DNA of 64,000 nucleotides from Stieleria sp. JC731 (lineage in GTDB: Bacteria; Planctomycetota; Planctomycetia; Pirellulales; Pirellulaceae), in contig NZ_JAJKFQ010000029.1 of assembly GCF_020966635.1 (NCBI RefSeq), forward strand, positions 372,001 to 436,000, given 5' to 3'. Position numbers and translations under genes: made by a program. Positions 46,413-54,841 of this stretch are shown here, in pieces (positions within the stretch are counted from its first letter, which is position 1; the number at the start of each line of letters is the position of its first letter). Below the pieces are notes generated by a model, which saw nothing but the letters and a program-made list of their open reading frames with translations, was not told the DNA's origin and made no database searches.

Positions 46413-48092
46413 ATGAAGTCAAATGTTGTCGATCCAGGTGGCAGCCGCAACGGCGATCGCGACTTTGGCCATCACAACTTTCGATCAGGCGAATCGCAGT
46501 CCGGAATGGCCCTGCAAGACGTCCGCTGGTCCGCCGTCACGCCTGCCGATCTAGCCAGATCAGTCATCGGCCATTGGCCTTCGATCATCTTTACGACCTT
46601 ACTGGTCATGGTGCTGACCGTCGGTCTGCTTGCCGTTTGGCCGAATCGATATGGCAGCGACGGCATGCTGTACGTTCGGCTTGGCCGAGCTGCCCTGTCT
46701 GTCGACCCGACAGCACAGAATGCCGGAGCCGGCGTCTCTGTTCAAGAAACACGGTCAGCAGAAGTCCAAAGTGTTGCCGACATGATCGGCAGCCGTGAAA
46801 TCGCTGAACGCGCAGTCAACGAAGTTGGCGTTGACCGAATCCTTCAGCCGCATTCCTGGGTTGATCAAACCGTCATCGAATTGGAACGGCTCACGGCCGG
46901 TAGTTCGGCTTATCAATCTCGAGAACACATCGACCAATTGCGTCGTGAAGAGGCGATCAAACGTGTTCGAAAATGGCTTTCGGTTGATGTTCCCAAGAAT
47001 GGCTACACGATCGCAGTGACTTTGGTTGGCCCCGATCCTTTTTTGGTTCAGTCGATCACCGAATCGGTCCTATCGCAGTACAAAAACTACCACGTCGAAG
47101 CCCACCGCAACGATGGCTCGCTGGAGTTCTTTGAACAGCAGGTCAACAACAGCCGCGAAGTCGCGACAAGAACTCGTGAAACGCTCCAACAAGCTCGTAG
47201 CGAAGCCGGATGGACCAGCGTCCAGTCCGCCGAGACGACCTTGCGTGAACGCATCGTCGCACTCGAAGTCGGCCTGGATAGTTCATTGAGTGAACTCGCC
47301 GAAGCAACGCAGCGACGCGACAGCTTGGGACAACAACTGGCATCGACCCGAGAATGGATTCCCATGGAAGTCACGCGAGGCGTCGCAAATGCGGCAAGCG
47401 ATTCCATGAAAACTCAATTGTTCGATCAACAGGTCGACGAAAGTGAGCAGCTCGCGACGCTGAAACCCGAACACCCAAGGTTTCGACTGCTACAAGAAAA
47501 AATGACTCGCAGCCAGGGCATTGTCGAAGACGAGGCGAACGAGCGAGAGTTGCGACGTGAGGCATTGAATCCGCTTTGGCAACAACTCGAAAGCGAGTAC
47601 TCGTTGGCGAGCGCCAAGACGGACGGCCTTCGACATAAAACAGAATCGTTGAACGAACGTTTGCAATTGGCTCAAAAAGAACTGCTAAAGCTGAACAGCA
47701 ATGCCGTGAAAATCGCGCGGCTGAAATGGGAAGCAGACATCGCAGAGGAGTCGCTGCTAGATCATGCACGCAGCCTCGAAGAAGCTCGCATTATTTCAGA
47801 GCTCGACCGTAACAAAATGTCCGACGTGACTATCATCCAGAACGCGTCGCTGAACCTTAAAAAGGTCAGCCCTTCACGGATCATGCTGGGGTTGGTGGGA
47901 CTTCTCCTGGGAATGGCACTGGGCGTCTTCCAGGCAATCTTGCGACACCCTATTGAACAGGTTGCCTACCAATCGTCAGCGAACGATTCAACATTCGACC
48001 TAGCAGAAGAACAACACGAAACAGCGGACGACTTCGTCGACATCGACAGCGTCCAGAAGAACCAGATTCCTGCACCAGCGTTGCCTCGCTAG
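46413..48092 (+). CDS. Wzz/GumC-like polysaccharide chain-length protein
   Basis: A 559-residue inner-membrane protein. It has an N-terminal membrane segment (HWPSIIFTTLLVMVLTVGLLAVW, about 53-75), a Wzz-type beginning (YGSDGMLYVRLGR), a long coiled coil (about 230-470, many Glu/Gln/Arg heptads), and a second segment near the C-terminus (IMLGLVGLLLGMALGVFQAIL). There is no tyrosine-kinase domain. It controls chain length and export of exopolysaccharide. It opens the operon; 140 bases separate it from the sugar transferase. Confidence 0.86.
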   Translation: MKSNVVDPGGSRNGDRDFGHHNFRSGESQSGMALQDVRWSAVTPADLARSVIGHWPSIIFTTLLVMVLTVGLLAVWPNRYGSDGMLYVRLGRAALSVDPTAQNAGAGVSVQETRSAEVQSVADMIGSREIAERAVNEVGVDRILQPHSWVDQTVIELERLTAGSSAYQSREHIDQLRREEAIKRVRKWLSVDVPKNGYTIAVTLVGPDPFLVQSITESVLSQYKNYHVEAHRNDGSLEFFEQQVNNSREVATRTRETLQQARSEAGWTSVQSAETTLRERIVALEVGLDSSLSELAEATQRRDSLGQQLASTREWIPMEVTRGVANAASDSMKTQLFDQQVDESEQLATLKPEHPRFRLLQEKMTRSQGIVEDEANERELRREALNPLWQQLESEYSLASAKTDGLRHKTESLNERLQLAQKELLKLNSNAVKIARLKWEADIAEESLLDHARSLEEARIISELDRNKMSDVTIIQNASLNLKKVSPSRIMLGLVGLLLGMALGVFQAILRHPIEQVAYQSSANDSTFDLAEEQHETADDFVDIDSVQKNQIPAPALPR

Positions 48093-48232
48093 AACGCGTT
48101 TGCCGATCTGGTTCGAAGATCATTTCCCGATACAACTTGATGAACACCGGGTGACGTGGAATTCACTCACCCACTGAATTGGAAACCTTGATCAGTGGCA
48201 ATGGCTGCCAACGATCAAGGACTGAATGAGCA

Positions 48233-49501
48233 TTGGACTGCCCAGTGATTGGCAAAATCTTTAACCGTCTTACCTCGTCAGCGAAGCTGCGCGACGGACA
48301 TTCATTCCTGCTTTCGCAGATTGAATTCCAACGTGAAGTGACTCGCGAGCGGATGCGTGCGGTCAGACGAGCGATCCCGTTTTGTATTTTGAATATTGAA
48401 CTTGCCGGTCGCGACAAACTTCGTCAGCGACGCAATTCGCTGATCCAACTTCTGCACCGTAACGTCCGGCTGACCGACCACAAAGCCGAATTGGACTCAC
48501 ATCGATTTGCGGTTCTCTTCGTCGACACACCCGAAATGGGCGGTCGAGCGGCACTCGACCGAATCGAAACGCTCTGTCAATCGCGCGGCATCCATGCGAA
48601 GTTGACGTTAAAGGTCCATGATCCGGAAGGTTTCGCCCCCGATGATGTTCCACCCACAGACCATTCAGGTGGACGCCGTGTGGACGATTCCGATGACAGT
48701 ATTACTGCCCCCGCATGGACACGCTTTGATTTCTCAGAGCAGGAAAGCGATGGTTCTTCCGGAGTCGCCTTAGCATCAAATTCGAACTCGACCTCTTGCT
48801 CACAGGTGCGTCGCACGCGAACAGCAACCAGCCCTCGCAGCGGACTGGAATACACTCCGGTCGATTGGTACGCGGCCGATTCAAGCCTTTCACACTCAAT
48901 CACTCGTCGATTGATTAAACGCGTTATCGATCTAGTCGGGGCATCGATCGGGTTGGTGTTGGTAAGCCCAGTCCTCGTCGGCTGTGCAATCGCGATTAAA
49001 TTGACCAGTCCCGGTCCGGTGTTCTATCGACAGATTCGCGAAGGCCGGGGAGGCAAGCCTTTCGTCATCATCAAGCTGCGTACGATGGCCGTCGATGCGG
49101 AAAACCATCAGCTATCGCTGAAAGATTCAAGCCACCGTGATGGTCCTGCGTTCAAGATTAAAGACGACCCACGCGTCACGCCGGTGGGCAACGTTCTACG
49201 TAAAACCTGTATCGACGAATTGCCTCAACTGATCAACGTTCTCAAAGGTGAAATGTCACTGGTTGGGCCACGTCCGCTTCCTTGGCAGGAAAGCCGCGCT
49301 TGCAGCTCTTGGCACCGTCGACGTCTGGATGTCAAACCCGGAATGACGTGCCACTGGCAAATCAATAAATCTGCCGCCCCAACCTTCGACGACTGGATGC
49401 GTCTCGATTTGCAATATGTAGATCGAAGTTCGACTCTCCAAGATTTACAGTTGATCGCGAGAACAACCGTGGTTCCGATGATGGGACGGGGGAGCGAATA
49501 G
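48233..49501 (+). CDS. Sugar transferase (bacterial sugar-phosphate transferase) with a GGDEF-like N-terminal domain
   Basis: A 422-residue protein. The C-terminal 200 residues are a Bac_transf domain that adds a sugar-phosphate to undecaprenyl phosphate: a single membrane segment (LVGASIGLVLVSPVLVGCAIA), then GPVFYRQIREGRGGKPFVIIKLRTM, GNVLRKTCIDELPQLINVLKGEMSLVGPRP, and VKPGMT. The N-terminal part (about 33-120) resembles a degenerate nucleotide cyclase / GGDEF fold (FCILNIELAGRDKL, HRFAVLFVDTPEMGGRAALDRIETL) with no GGDEF motif. A Ser/Thr-rich linker joins them. Start TTG 48233 or GTG 48245 is uncertain. Its stop overlaps the next start (TAGTG). Confidence 0.84.
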   Translation: MDCPVIGKIFNRLTSSAKLRDGHSFLLSQIEFQREVTRERMRAVRRAIPFCILNIELAGRDKLRQRRNSLIQLLHRNVRLTDHKAELDSHRFAVLFVDTPEMGGRAALDRIETLCQSRGIHAKLTLKVHDPEGFAPDDVPPTDHSGGRRVDDSDDSITAPAWTRFDFSEQESDGSSGVALASNSNSTSCSQVRRTRTATSPRSGLEYTPVDWYAADSSLSHSITRRLIKRVIDLVGASIGLVLVSPVLVGCAIAIKLTSPGPVFYRQIREGRGGKPFVIIKLRTMAVDAENHQLSLKDSSHRDGPAFKIKDDPRVTPVGNVLRKTCIDELPQLINVLKGEMSLVGPRPLPWQESRACSSWHRRRLDVKPGMTCHWQINKSAAPTFDDWMRLDLQYVDRSSTLQDLQLIARTTVVPMMGRGSE

Positions 49502-50832
49502 TGTCGGTCGATTCTGTCCTGTCGAATTCGGGTCTCAGCGATTGTGAACAGATGCGGGCAAACGATCCAGCTGCTGAGTTGGCTTCCTCACAATGGGCGA
49601 CAGCACCATTGCCGGCCCGCGTCGTATTTTTGACGCACTACATCCCGCTGTATCAAGTACGTGTCCTCGAAGAAATTGCTCGCCAAGTTCGAGACTTTCA
49701 CGTTCTGATCAGTACTCCGATCGAACCGAATCGGCAGTTCGAATTGGATTGGGGAAACCTAAATGTCACCGTTCAAAAAACTCTGACAGTCCGTCGGCGT
49801 TGGAAACATCGTTCCAACAAGACGTCAGTCTCTAAAGACGCTTTGCCTACAGAGAAAGTCGGTGGATTTTCAGACCCATTATATGTTCACGTTCCTTACG
49901 ACACCGCGGCGCAGCTATCGCGGCTGAACCCTGATGTGGTGATGTCGCTTGAACTCGGTGCCCGTTCGCTTGGTGCCGTACGATACTGCAAACGACATCA
50001 ACAGTGCAAAAGCATCCTTTGCACCTATATGAGCGAACACACCGAACAACATCGCGGAAACCTTCGCGCGATGTTGCGGCGATATCTTGTTCGCAACGCC
50101 GACGCAATCACTTTTAACGGACCATCTTGCAAAAGATACCTAACGTCAATCGGTGCTGATGAAAGAAGCTTGTACCAGTTGGCCTACGCTGCTGATGATC
50201 GCAGTTCGTACCGCGGATCGGTATGCAGAAAGGAGTCGGAGGTCAGATCGCGTTTGCTATTCGTCGGTCAACTAAGTGATCGCAAAGGTGTCGTCCCGAT
50301 GCTTTCGCAGCTGGCTGGCTACTGCAGCAACCATCCATCGCGGTCGATTGAAATCAGGATTGCTGGTGATGGCCCCAACCGTTCTGCGATCGAATCGTTT
50401 CCCTGCCCCTCCAACCTGTCGATCACGATGCTGGGCAACCTAGCCGCCGACAAATTGGCGACGGAAATGTCACTCGCAGGAGCGACCATCGCTCCGACAT
50501 TGGCCGATGAATGGCTACTGGTGGTCAACGAAGCACTTCAGGCCGGCTTGCCTGTCATCGGTAGCGTGTACGCTCAAGCGGTCACGACGCTTGTTCGTGA
50601 CGGATTTAACGGATGGCAATACGATCCCTGCCAAGACGCCCCATCGGGTACGAATTCGCTTTCCTATAAGTTGGACCAGTACTTTGCCATTTCCGATCAA
50701 TCGATGGCCGACATGCGTGCAAACTGTCGACAGTCGGTTGCCGAACGAAGTCCACGCTGGGCTGCAGCTGGAGCCGTAAAAGCGATCGCATCGTTGACAG
50801 GTGATCGCTCTGCAAGCGATCCGGTGAGATAG
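49501..50832 (+). CDS. Glycosyltransferase family 4-like protein
   Basis: A 443-residue GT-B fold enzyme. The N-terminal acceptor domain begins RVVFLTHYIPLYQVRVLEEIA, and the C-terminal donor domain has LLFVGQLSDRKGVVPML, EIRIAGDGPNRSAI, and the E-x7-E-like region ADEWLLVVNEALQAGLPVIGS. It transfers a nucleotide-activated sugar to the growing lipid-linked oligosaccharide on the cytoplasmic face. The GTG start at 49501 shares its first base with the TAG of the preceding gene, so the two are translationally coupled. The sugar and acceptor are unknown. Confidence 0.87.
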   Translation: MSVDSVLSNSGLSDCEQMRANDPAAELASSQWATAPLPARVVFLTHYIPLYQVRVLEEIARQVRDFHVLISTPIEPNRQFELDWGNLNVTVQKTLTVRRRWKHRSNKTSVSKDALPTEKVGGFSDPLYVHVPYDTAAQLSRLNPDVVMSLELGARSLGAVRYCKRHQQCKSILCTYMSEHTEQHRGNLRAMLRRYLVRNADAITFNGPSCKRYLTSIGADERSLYQLAYAADDRSSYRGSVCRKESEVRSRLLFVGQLSDRKGVVPMLSQLAGYCSNHPSRSIEIRIAGDGPNRSAIESFPCPSNLSITMLGNLAADKLATEMSLAGATIAPTLADEWLLVVNEALQAGLPVIGSVYAQAVTTLVRDGFNGWQYDPCQDAPSGTNSLSYKLDQYFAISDQSMADMRANCRQSVAERSPRWAAAGAVKAIASLTGDRSASDPVR

Positions 50833-50835
50833 AAA

Positions 50836-51870
50836 ATGTTGCCAAACGTTGCTGCAGATCCATCCGAAAATCGACAAACAGGTTCAAAAGCGAAACCGGT
50901 TGCCAGCCTTTCGATCGACTTCGACAACAAGTGGGCCTACCTGCGTGCGGCCGGACGCGACGACTGGGAATCATGCGGCAGTTACCTTGCGACCGCAGCT
51001 GACCGCGTCGTTGATATTTGTGGCGAACTCGGCCTACCACTGACGGCCTTCATTGTCGGCCGGGATCTACAAGATGAAGTCGACGTTCAGGCTGTGCGAT
51101 CGCTCAATCGAATCGGCGACGTCGAATTCGCGAACCACTCGCTAAACCATCTTCCGTGGATGCACACGATGGAACCGAGCGAGATCGAAGCGGAAATCGT
51201 CACGACGCATCAATCGCTTGTCGACCATTTGGATGTTGCCCCGATCGGTTTTCGTGGGCCGGGATTTTCCTGCCCTGACGAAGTCCTATCAGTGCTCCTG
51301 CGACACGCCTACACCTATGACGCTTCGATCTTCCCAACTTCAATTGCTCCGATCGCACGCGCCGTCTTTCTGGCACGGACGAAATTAAAAGGCGAACAAC
51401 GCGAGAAAGCGAAAAAACTGTACGGCGGTTTTGCTTCGTTACGTCAACCGAACAAACCGTTTCGACGATCCATCGGCGATCGCAATCTTTGGGAAGTCCC
51501 CGTGACGGTGATGCCGCTTACGCGAACCCCAATTCACTTCAGCTACTTTACATTCCTAGCTGGAATCTCGACCGTCGCGGCGAAGACCTATTTTCGCTCG
51601 GCTTTGCGACTTTGCAGACTCACCGACACGGCCCCATCTCTGCTGCTTCATCCGCCAGACTTCCTTGGGTATGAAGATGACCAGGACATGGCCTACTTTC
51701 CCGGCATGAAGCTTTGCAGGCGGGAGAAACTTGCCTTGGTGCGCTGGGCATTGTCGTTGTTGGCCAGTTCGTTTGATGTCTGCACGATTGCCGAACAGCT
51801 GCGACGTCTCGATCCATCACTTACCAACCAAAACATGGAAACTCCGCTGCATCAACCATGCTTGATCTAG
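50836..51870 (+). CDS. Polysaccharide deacetylase (NodB-like)
   Basis: A 344-residue carbohydrate esterase family 4-like enzyme. The beginning ASLSIDFDNKWAYLR holds the Asp pair of the active site, and EFANHSLNHLPWM gives the metal His pair, followed by GFRGPGFSCPDEVL as the third motif. There is no signal peptide, so it acts in the cytoplasm or with a carrier. It would remove N- or O-acetyl groups from the repeat unit. It starts three bases after the GT4 stop and overlaps the next gene by 13 bases. Confidence 0.88.
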   Translation: MLPNVAADPSENRQTGSKAKPVASLSIDFDNKWAYLRAAGRDDWESCGSYLATAADRVVDICGELGLPLTAFIVGRDLQDEVDVQAVRSLNRIGDVEFANHSLNHLPWMHTMEPSEIEAEIVTTHQSLVDHLDVAPIGFRGPGFSCPDEVLSVLLRHAYTYDASIFPTSIAPIARAVFLARTKLKGEQREKAKKLYGGFASLRQPNKPFRRSIGDRNLWEVPVTVMPLTRTPIHFSYFTFLAGISTVAAKTYFRSALRLCRLTDTAPSLLLHPPDFLGYEDDQDMAYFPGMKLCRREKLALVRWALSLLASSFDVCTIAEQLRRLDPSLTNQNMETPLHQPCLI

Positions 51871-52664
51871 GAAAACGAAACGTTCTCGGCATCGGAGTCA
51901 ATGCGATCGACTATGACGCTGCTGTCGACAAAGTCCTGTCAGCAGCGTCTGATCGGCATCCGATGACAGTCACGGCCTTGGCTGTTCATGGGGTCATGAC
52001 TGGAGTGACTGATCGTGAGCACCTCTACCGATTGAACCAATTTGATTTGGTTTGCCCAGATGGCCAACCGGTGCGTTGGGCGTTGAACTTGCTTCATCAA
52101 TGTGATTTACCTGATCGTGTTTATGGCCCAAACCTGACGCTTGAGCTTTGTCGTGCGGCAGCGGAAAAGGGAGTCTCGATCTATCTCTTTGGTGCGACAG
52201 AAGCGATGCTCGAACGGTTTTCCAAAAAACTGTGTGAACGCTTTCCCAAACTGGAAATCGCCGGAATGCGAGCCAGCCGCTTTCGGCAACTGAGCCAACA
52301 AGAAAGCGACGAATTGGCCGAGGAAATCAACGCCAGCGGAGCAGGGATCTGCTTCGTCGGTCTGGGATGTCCTCGTCAAGAAATATTCGCGTTCGAAATG
52401 CGTGATCGGATTCGAATGCCATTGATCGCTGTTGGGGCGGCCTTTGCCTTTCATGCAGGGATGCTTTCCCAAGCCCCGCCATGGATGCAAAAACGTGGCC
52501 TCGAATGGCTCTATCGTCTGCTCTGCGAACCGCGACGACTATGGAAACGCTATCTGACAACCAACCCAGCGTTTCTCTGTAGGTTGACGCTTCAAAAACT
52601 GGGAATGTTGCATCGCCAAACCGGCTCAGGGACTCAGCCGACGACAACGATCCGATTCGGCTGA
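51858..52664 (+). CDS. WecG/TagA/CpsF-family glycosyltransferase
   Basis: A 268-residue enzyme of GT family 26. Family features are NVLGIGVNAIDYDAAVDKVLSA, LVCPDGQPVRWALNLL, RVYGPNLTLELC, GVSIYLFGATEAMLERF, GICFVGLGCPRQEIFAFE, and PLIAVGAAFAFHAGMLSQAPPWMQKRGLEWLYRL. It adds N-acetylmannosaminuronic acid or a related sugar to lipid-linked GlcNAc in teichoic acid, ECA or EPS assembly. Last gene of the operon; the next 27 bases lead into repeat copy A. Confidence 0.94.
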   Translation: MLDLGKRNVLGIGVNAIDYDAAVDKVLSAASDRHPMTVTALAVHGVMTGVTDREHLYRLNQFDLVCPDGQPVRWALNLLHQCDLPDRVYGPNLTLELCRAAAEKGVSIYLFGATEAMLERFSKKLCERFPKLEIAGMRASRFRQLSQQESDELAEEINASGAGICFVGLGCPRQEIFAFEMRDRIRMPLIAVGAAFAFHAGMLSQAPPWMQKRGLEWLYRLLCEPRRLWKRYLTTNPAFLCRLTLQKLGMLHRQTGSGTQPTTTIRFG

Positions 52665-52690
52665 TCGCCAATGGCGATGCGACGTTGCGT

Positions 52691-52926
52691 TCGCAACCAA
52701 CAGTGCAGTGTGATTGGGCTGACTGACTCGTCAGGGACGATCGAGGAATATCAAGCTTACGGTGCGATAGGCAGGCTGTGCGGGTGGCTCTCGTCCACGC
52801 ATATACCTAGATTCCATCCGCACCATTACACCTGTGGCGACCTAAATCGCTGTCAGAGTGGTTTGGGATATTACTGGCTGTTGCTGGCCCAGAGAGAGAA
52901 CCGCAGGCTGGCGCCAAGCGGCTGAT
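52691..52926 (+). repeat. Long direct repeat, copy A, left of the Rpn gene
   Basis: About 236 bases, from TCGCAACCAACAGTGCAGTG to the REP-like end CCAAGCGGCTGAT. Copy B at 54077-54301 has the same order with substitutions and two short gaps. The two copies point the same way and bracket the Rpn gene. The rest of the gap 52927-53138 has no gene I can support. Confidence 0.85.
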
Positions 52927-53138
52927 TGCTTGCCGGATGGTGCCACACACCAACACGACGGGGGCTGTTTCGCACCTGTTGTCGCTCTAGCTTGAAACTC
53001 GAAATAGCGGCTACGCCGTAAGCTACTTTGGGTGCGGGCAGTCATGATATCGACAACTTCGATGGATGCCGAAGTCCGAACTCTGGGCTACATTGTCTCC
53101 CTCCGCCTGTTTTCCCGCCTGCAATGGAGCGCACAAAA

Positions 53139-54035
53139 ATGGTCATCGGAATCGCCCCCCGCGTTGACTTCGCGTGCAAGCTGCTTCTCGGTAGCCCGGA
53201 CCACCCTGCGATCACGATCCACTTCCTCAACGCTGTGCTCGGCGGTGATCCTAAGATCACCCAGGTGCAAATCCGCAATCCGATCGCCGGCAAGCGATTT
53301 GACGAGGACAAGCTATCGATTCTGGACATCCTCGCGACCGACGATCATGACAGGCTGATTTACATCGAGATTCAGACGACCTTGCCGGCGGGCCTGGCCG
53401 AGCGACTCACCTACTACGCGGCGAGCCAGCTGATCGAACAACTCGGCGAAGGCGACAGCTACCGCGATCTGCGTCCTTCGATTGGGATTTGTATCCTCGA
53501 CGCGATGCTGTTTAGAGACTCAGCGAGCTTGCATCTCGATTTTCAGCTGCGATCGAGGACGGGAGAGCGTCTCACCGATTGCCTGCAAATCCATCTTTTA
53601 GAGTTGCCCAAATACGTGCCGGAGACAGATAATGATGTGCCGTCGGACTCGATTAGGCAGTGGATGCATTTTTTCCGGTTCGCCGCGAAATCCACGCCGG
53701 AAGAGCTGCACCGCCAGCTTCACGATCCAGTCTTTACCGAAGCGATAGGAGTCCTGGAAATGATCGCCAAGAACCCCGAAGAACGACGATTCTACGAATC
53801 GCGTCTGAAAATGCAGCGTGACGAAGAGGCACGTCTTGAAGCTGCCAGAGAGCAAGGGATCGAACAAGGAGTCGAACAAGGAGTCGAACAAGGCGAGGTG
53901 ATCGGGCGCGTCCGCGTTCTGCAGTCACTCGCCGGTGTCGAGGAATCGACTGTCGAGCAGTTGCGCAACAAGAGCCTTGAAGAGTTGTCCGAGATGGCGG
54001 CGAACCTCAAGCAACAACTTCGTGACCGTGGCTGA
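53139..54035 (+). CDS. Rpn-family recombination-promoting nuclease / PD-(D/E)XK transposase-like protein
   Basis: A 298-residue protein of the Rpn (PDDEXK_2) family, reported to promote recA-independent recombination and horizontal transfer. It begins VIGIAPRVDFACKLLLGSPDHPAITIHFLNAVL. The nuclease core shows SILDILATDDHDRLIYIEIQ, with the Asp (LDILA) and E-x-Q (IEIQ) of the PD-(D/E)XK site. It ends in a coiled, charged tail with four-residue repeats (REQG-IEQG-VEQG-VEQG at 53847-53894). ATG 53139 has GGAG nine bases upstream; ATG 53124 is possible. It lies between direct repeats A and B. Confidence 0.85.
   Translation: MVIGIAPRVDFACKLLLGSPDHPAITIHFLNAVLGGDPKITQVQIRNPIAGKRFDEDKLSILDILATDDHDRLIYIEIQTTLPAGLAERLTYYAASQLIEQLGEGDSYRDLRPSIGICILDAMLFRDSASLHLDFQLRSRTGERLTDCLQIHLLELPKYVPETDNDVPSDSIRQWMHFFRFAAKSTPEELHRQLHDPVFTEAIGVLEMIAKNPEERRFYESRLKMQRDEEARLEAAREQGIEQGVEQGVEQGEVIGRVRVLQSLAGVEESTVEQLRNKSLEELSEMAANLKQQLRDRG
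53847..53894 (+). repeat. 12-bp in-frame tandem repeat in the Rpn gene
   Basis: Four consecutive 12-base units encode REQG, IEQG, VEQG, VEQG; the last three are nearly identical (TCGAACAAGG core). A 12-base unit keeps the frame, so copy number can change without breaking the gene. Such EQG tails are typical of Rpn proteins. Confidence 0.75.
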
Positions 54036-54076
54036 GCTTGAATTAGCGGGTTTCGAGAATCCTCGCCGTGTTACCA

Positions 54077-54301
54077 TCGCAACCAACAGTACAGTGTGAA
54101 TGGGCTGACGGATTCGTCAGAGATGATCGTCAAGCTTGCGTTGCGATAGGCAGGCTGTGCTGGTAGCTCTCATCCACGTACATACTTAGATACCATCCGC
54201 ACCATTACACCTGTGGTCATCTCAATCGTTTGCAGAATGGTTTGCGTTGCTACTGACTGTTGCTGGCACAGAGAACCGCAGGCTGGCGCCAAGCGGCTGA
54301 T
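54077..54301 (+). repeat. Long direct repeat, copy B, right of the Rpn gene
   Basis: About 225 bases matching copy A (52691-52926) from TCGCAACCAACAGTACAGTG through ATAGGCAGGCTGTGC and CACCATTACACCTGTGG to CCAAGCGGCTGAT. It starts 41 bases after the Rpn stop codon. Confidence 0.85.
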
Positions 54302-54398
54302 GGGAGAGTCAGTTGTCTATCAGCCGTAACGCGCCAGCGTGCGGTTCACGGTGTTGATGCCCGACCGCACAGAAACCGCAGGCTGGCGCCGAGCGGCT
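54270..54398. repeat. REP-like palindromic units
   Basis: ACCGCAGGCTGGCGCCAAGC... (54275-54301 region) faces an inverted partner ATCAGCCGTAACGCGCCAGC... (54319-54346). A further forward unit ACCGCAGGCTGGCGCCGAGC... is at 54374-54400. The same forward unit ends copy A near 52900-52926. The arms can form a long hairpin, like a BIME. Related arms are in the 129-bp element at 35670-35798. Confidence 0.65.
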
Positions 54399-54433
54399 GA
54401 TGCGGCAACCAACGGGTCAGGCCCGATACAGTT

Positions 54434-54545
54434 CGGCACGGTTTTGAACTGTAACCGCAAATGGCGGCCTGACCGCTCCCACCAAATATTCTGTGTCCTC
54501 CGTTGCTCTGCGTTTCACCTTCCCGATCTTCCGACATCCGATCCA
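54434..54545 (-). repeat. Dispersed repeat, copy 3 (inverted, partial)
   Basis: Read on the minus strand this matches the first half of the repeats at 8791 and 9021: CGGATGTC, then GTGAAACGCAGAGCAACGG, GGTGGGAGCG, and TCAAAACCGTGCCG. The second half (the CTCTGTGTT arm) is missing. The remainder of 54546-54841 has no gene I can support. Confidence 0.7.
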
Positions 54546-54841
54546 ACCCCAAACCAGTTTGCCGCACCGGCATCGACGAGCCCGTCTTTCATGCCAGCAA
54601 TGGCGGGCGGTATTACTATCGCGAGTTTTCTGTAGCAACTTTTCTTGAATAGCTCGTCGGCCGTTTCAGTGACCTTCCCCCACCATGGCATTGAAGTTCA
54701 ATTGTCATCAGAATGATGGTCGATGGTATTCGAGACAGGTGTGAGAAGCACACTGTCTTGGCGCTACTCGCGAGTTGCTGCTCGGCCGGCTCAAACCTCA
54801 CTGACGATCACATTCACTGGCAATCAAGGACTTCGGAATCG

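Noticed and set aside
53028-53138. N-terminal extension of the Rpn protein
   Set aside because: The extra residues are Cys/Pro/Gly-rich and unlike the family, which starts near VIGIAPRVDFACK.
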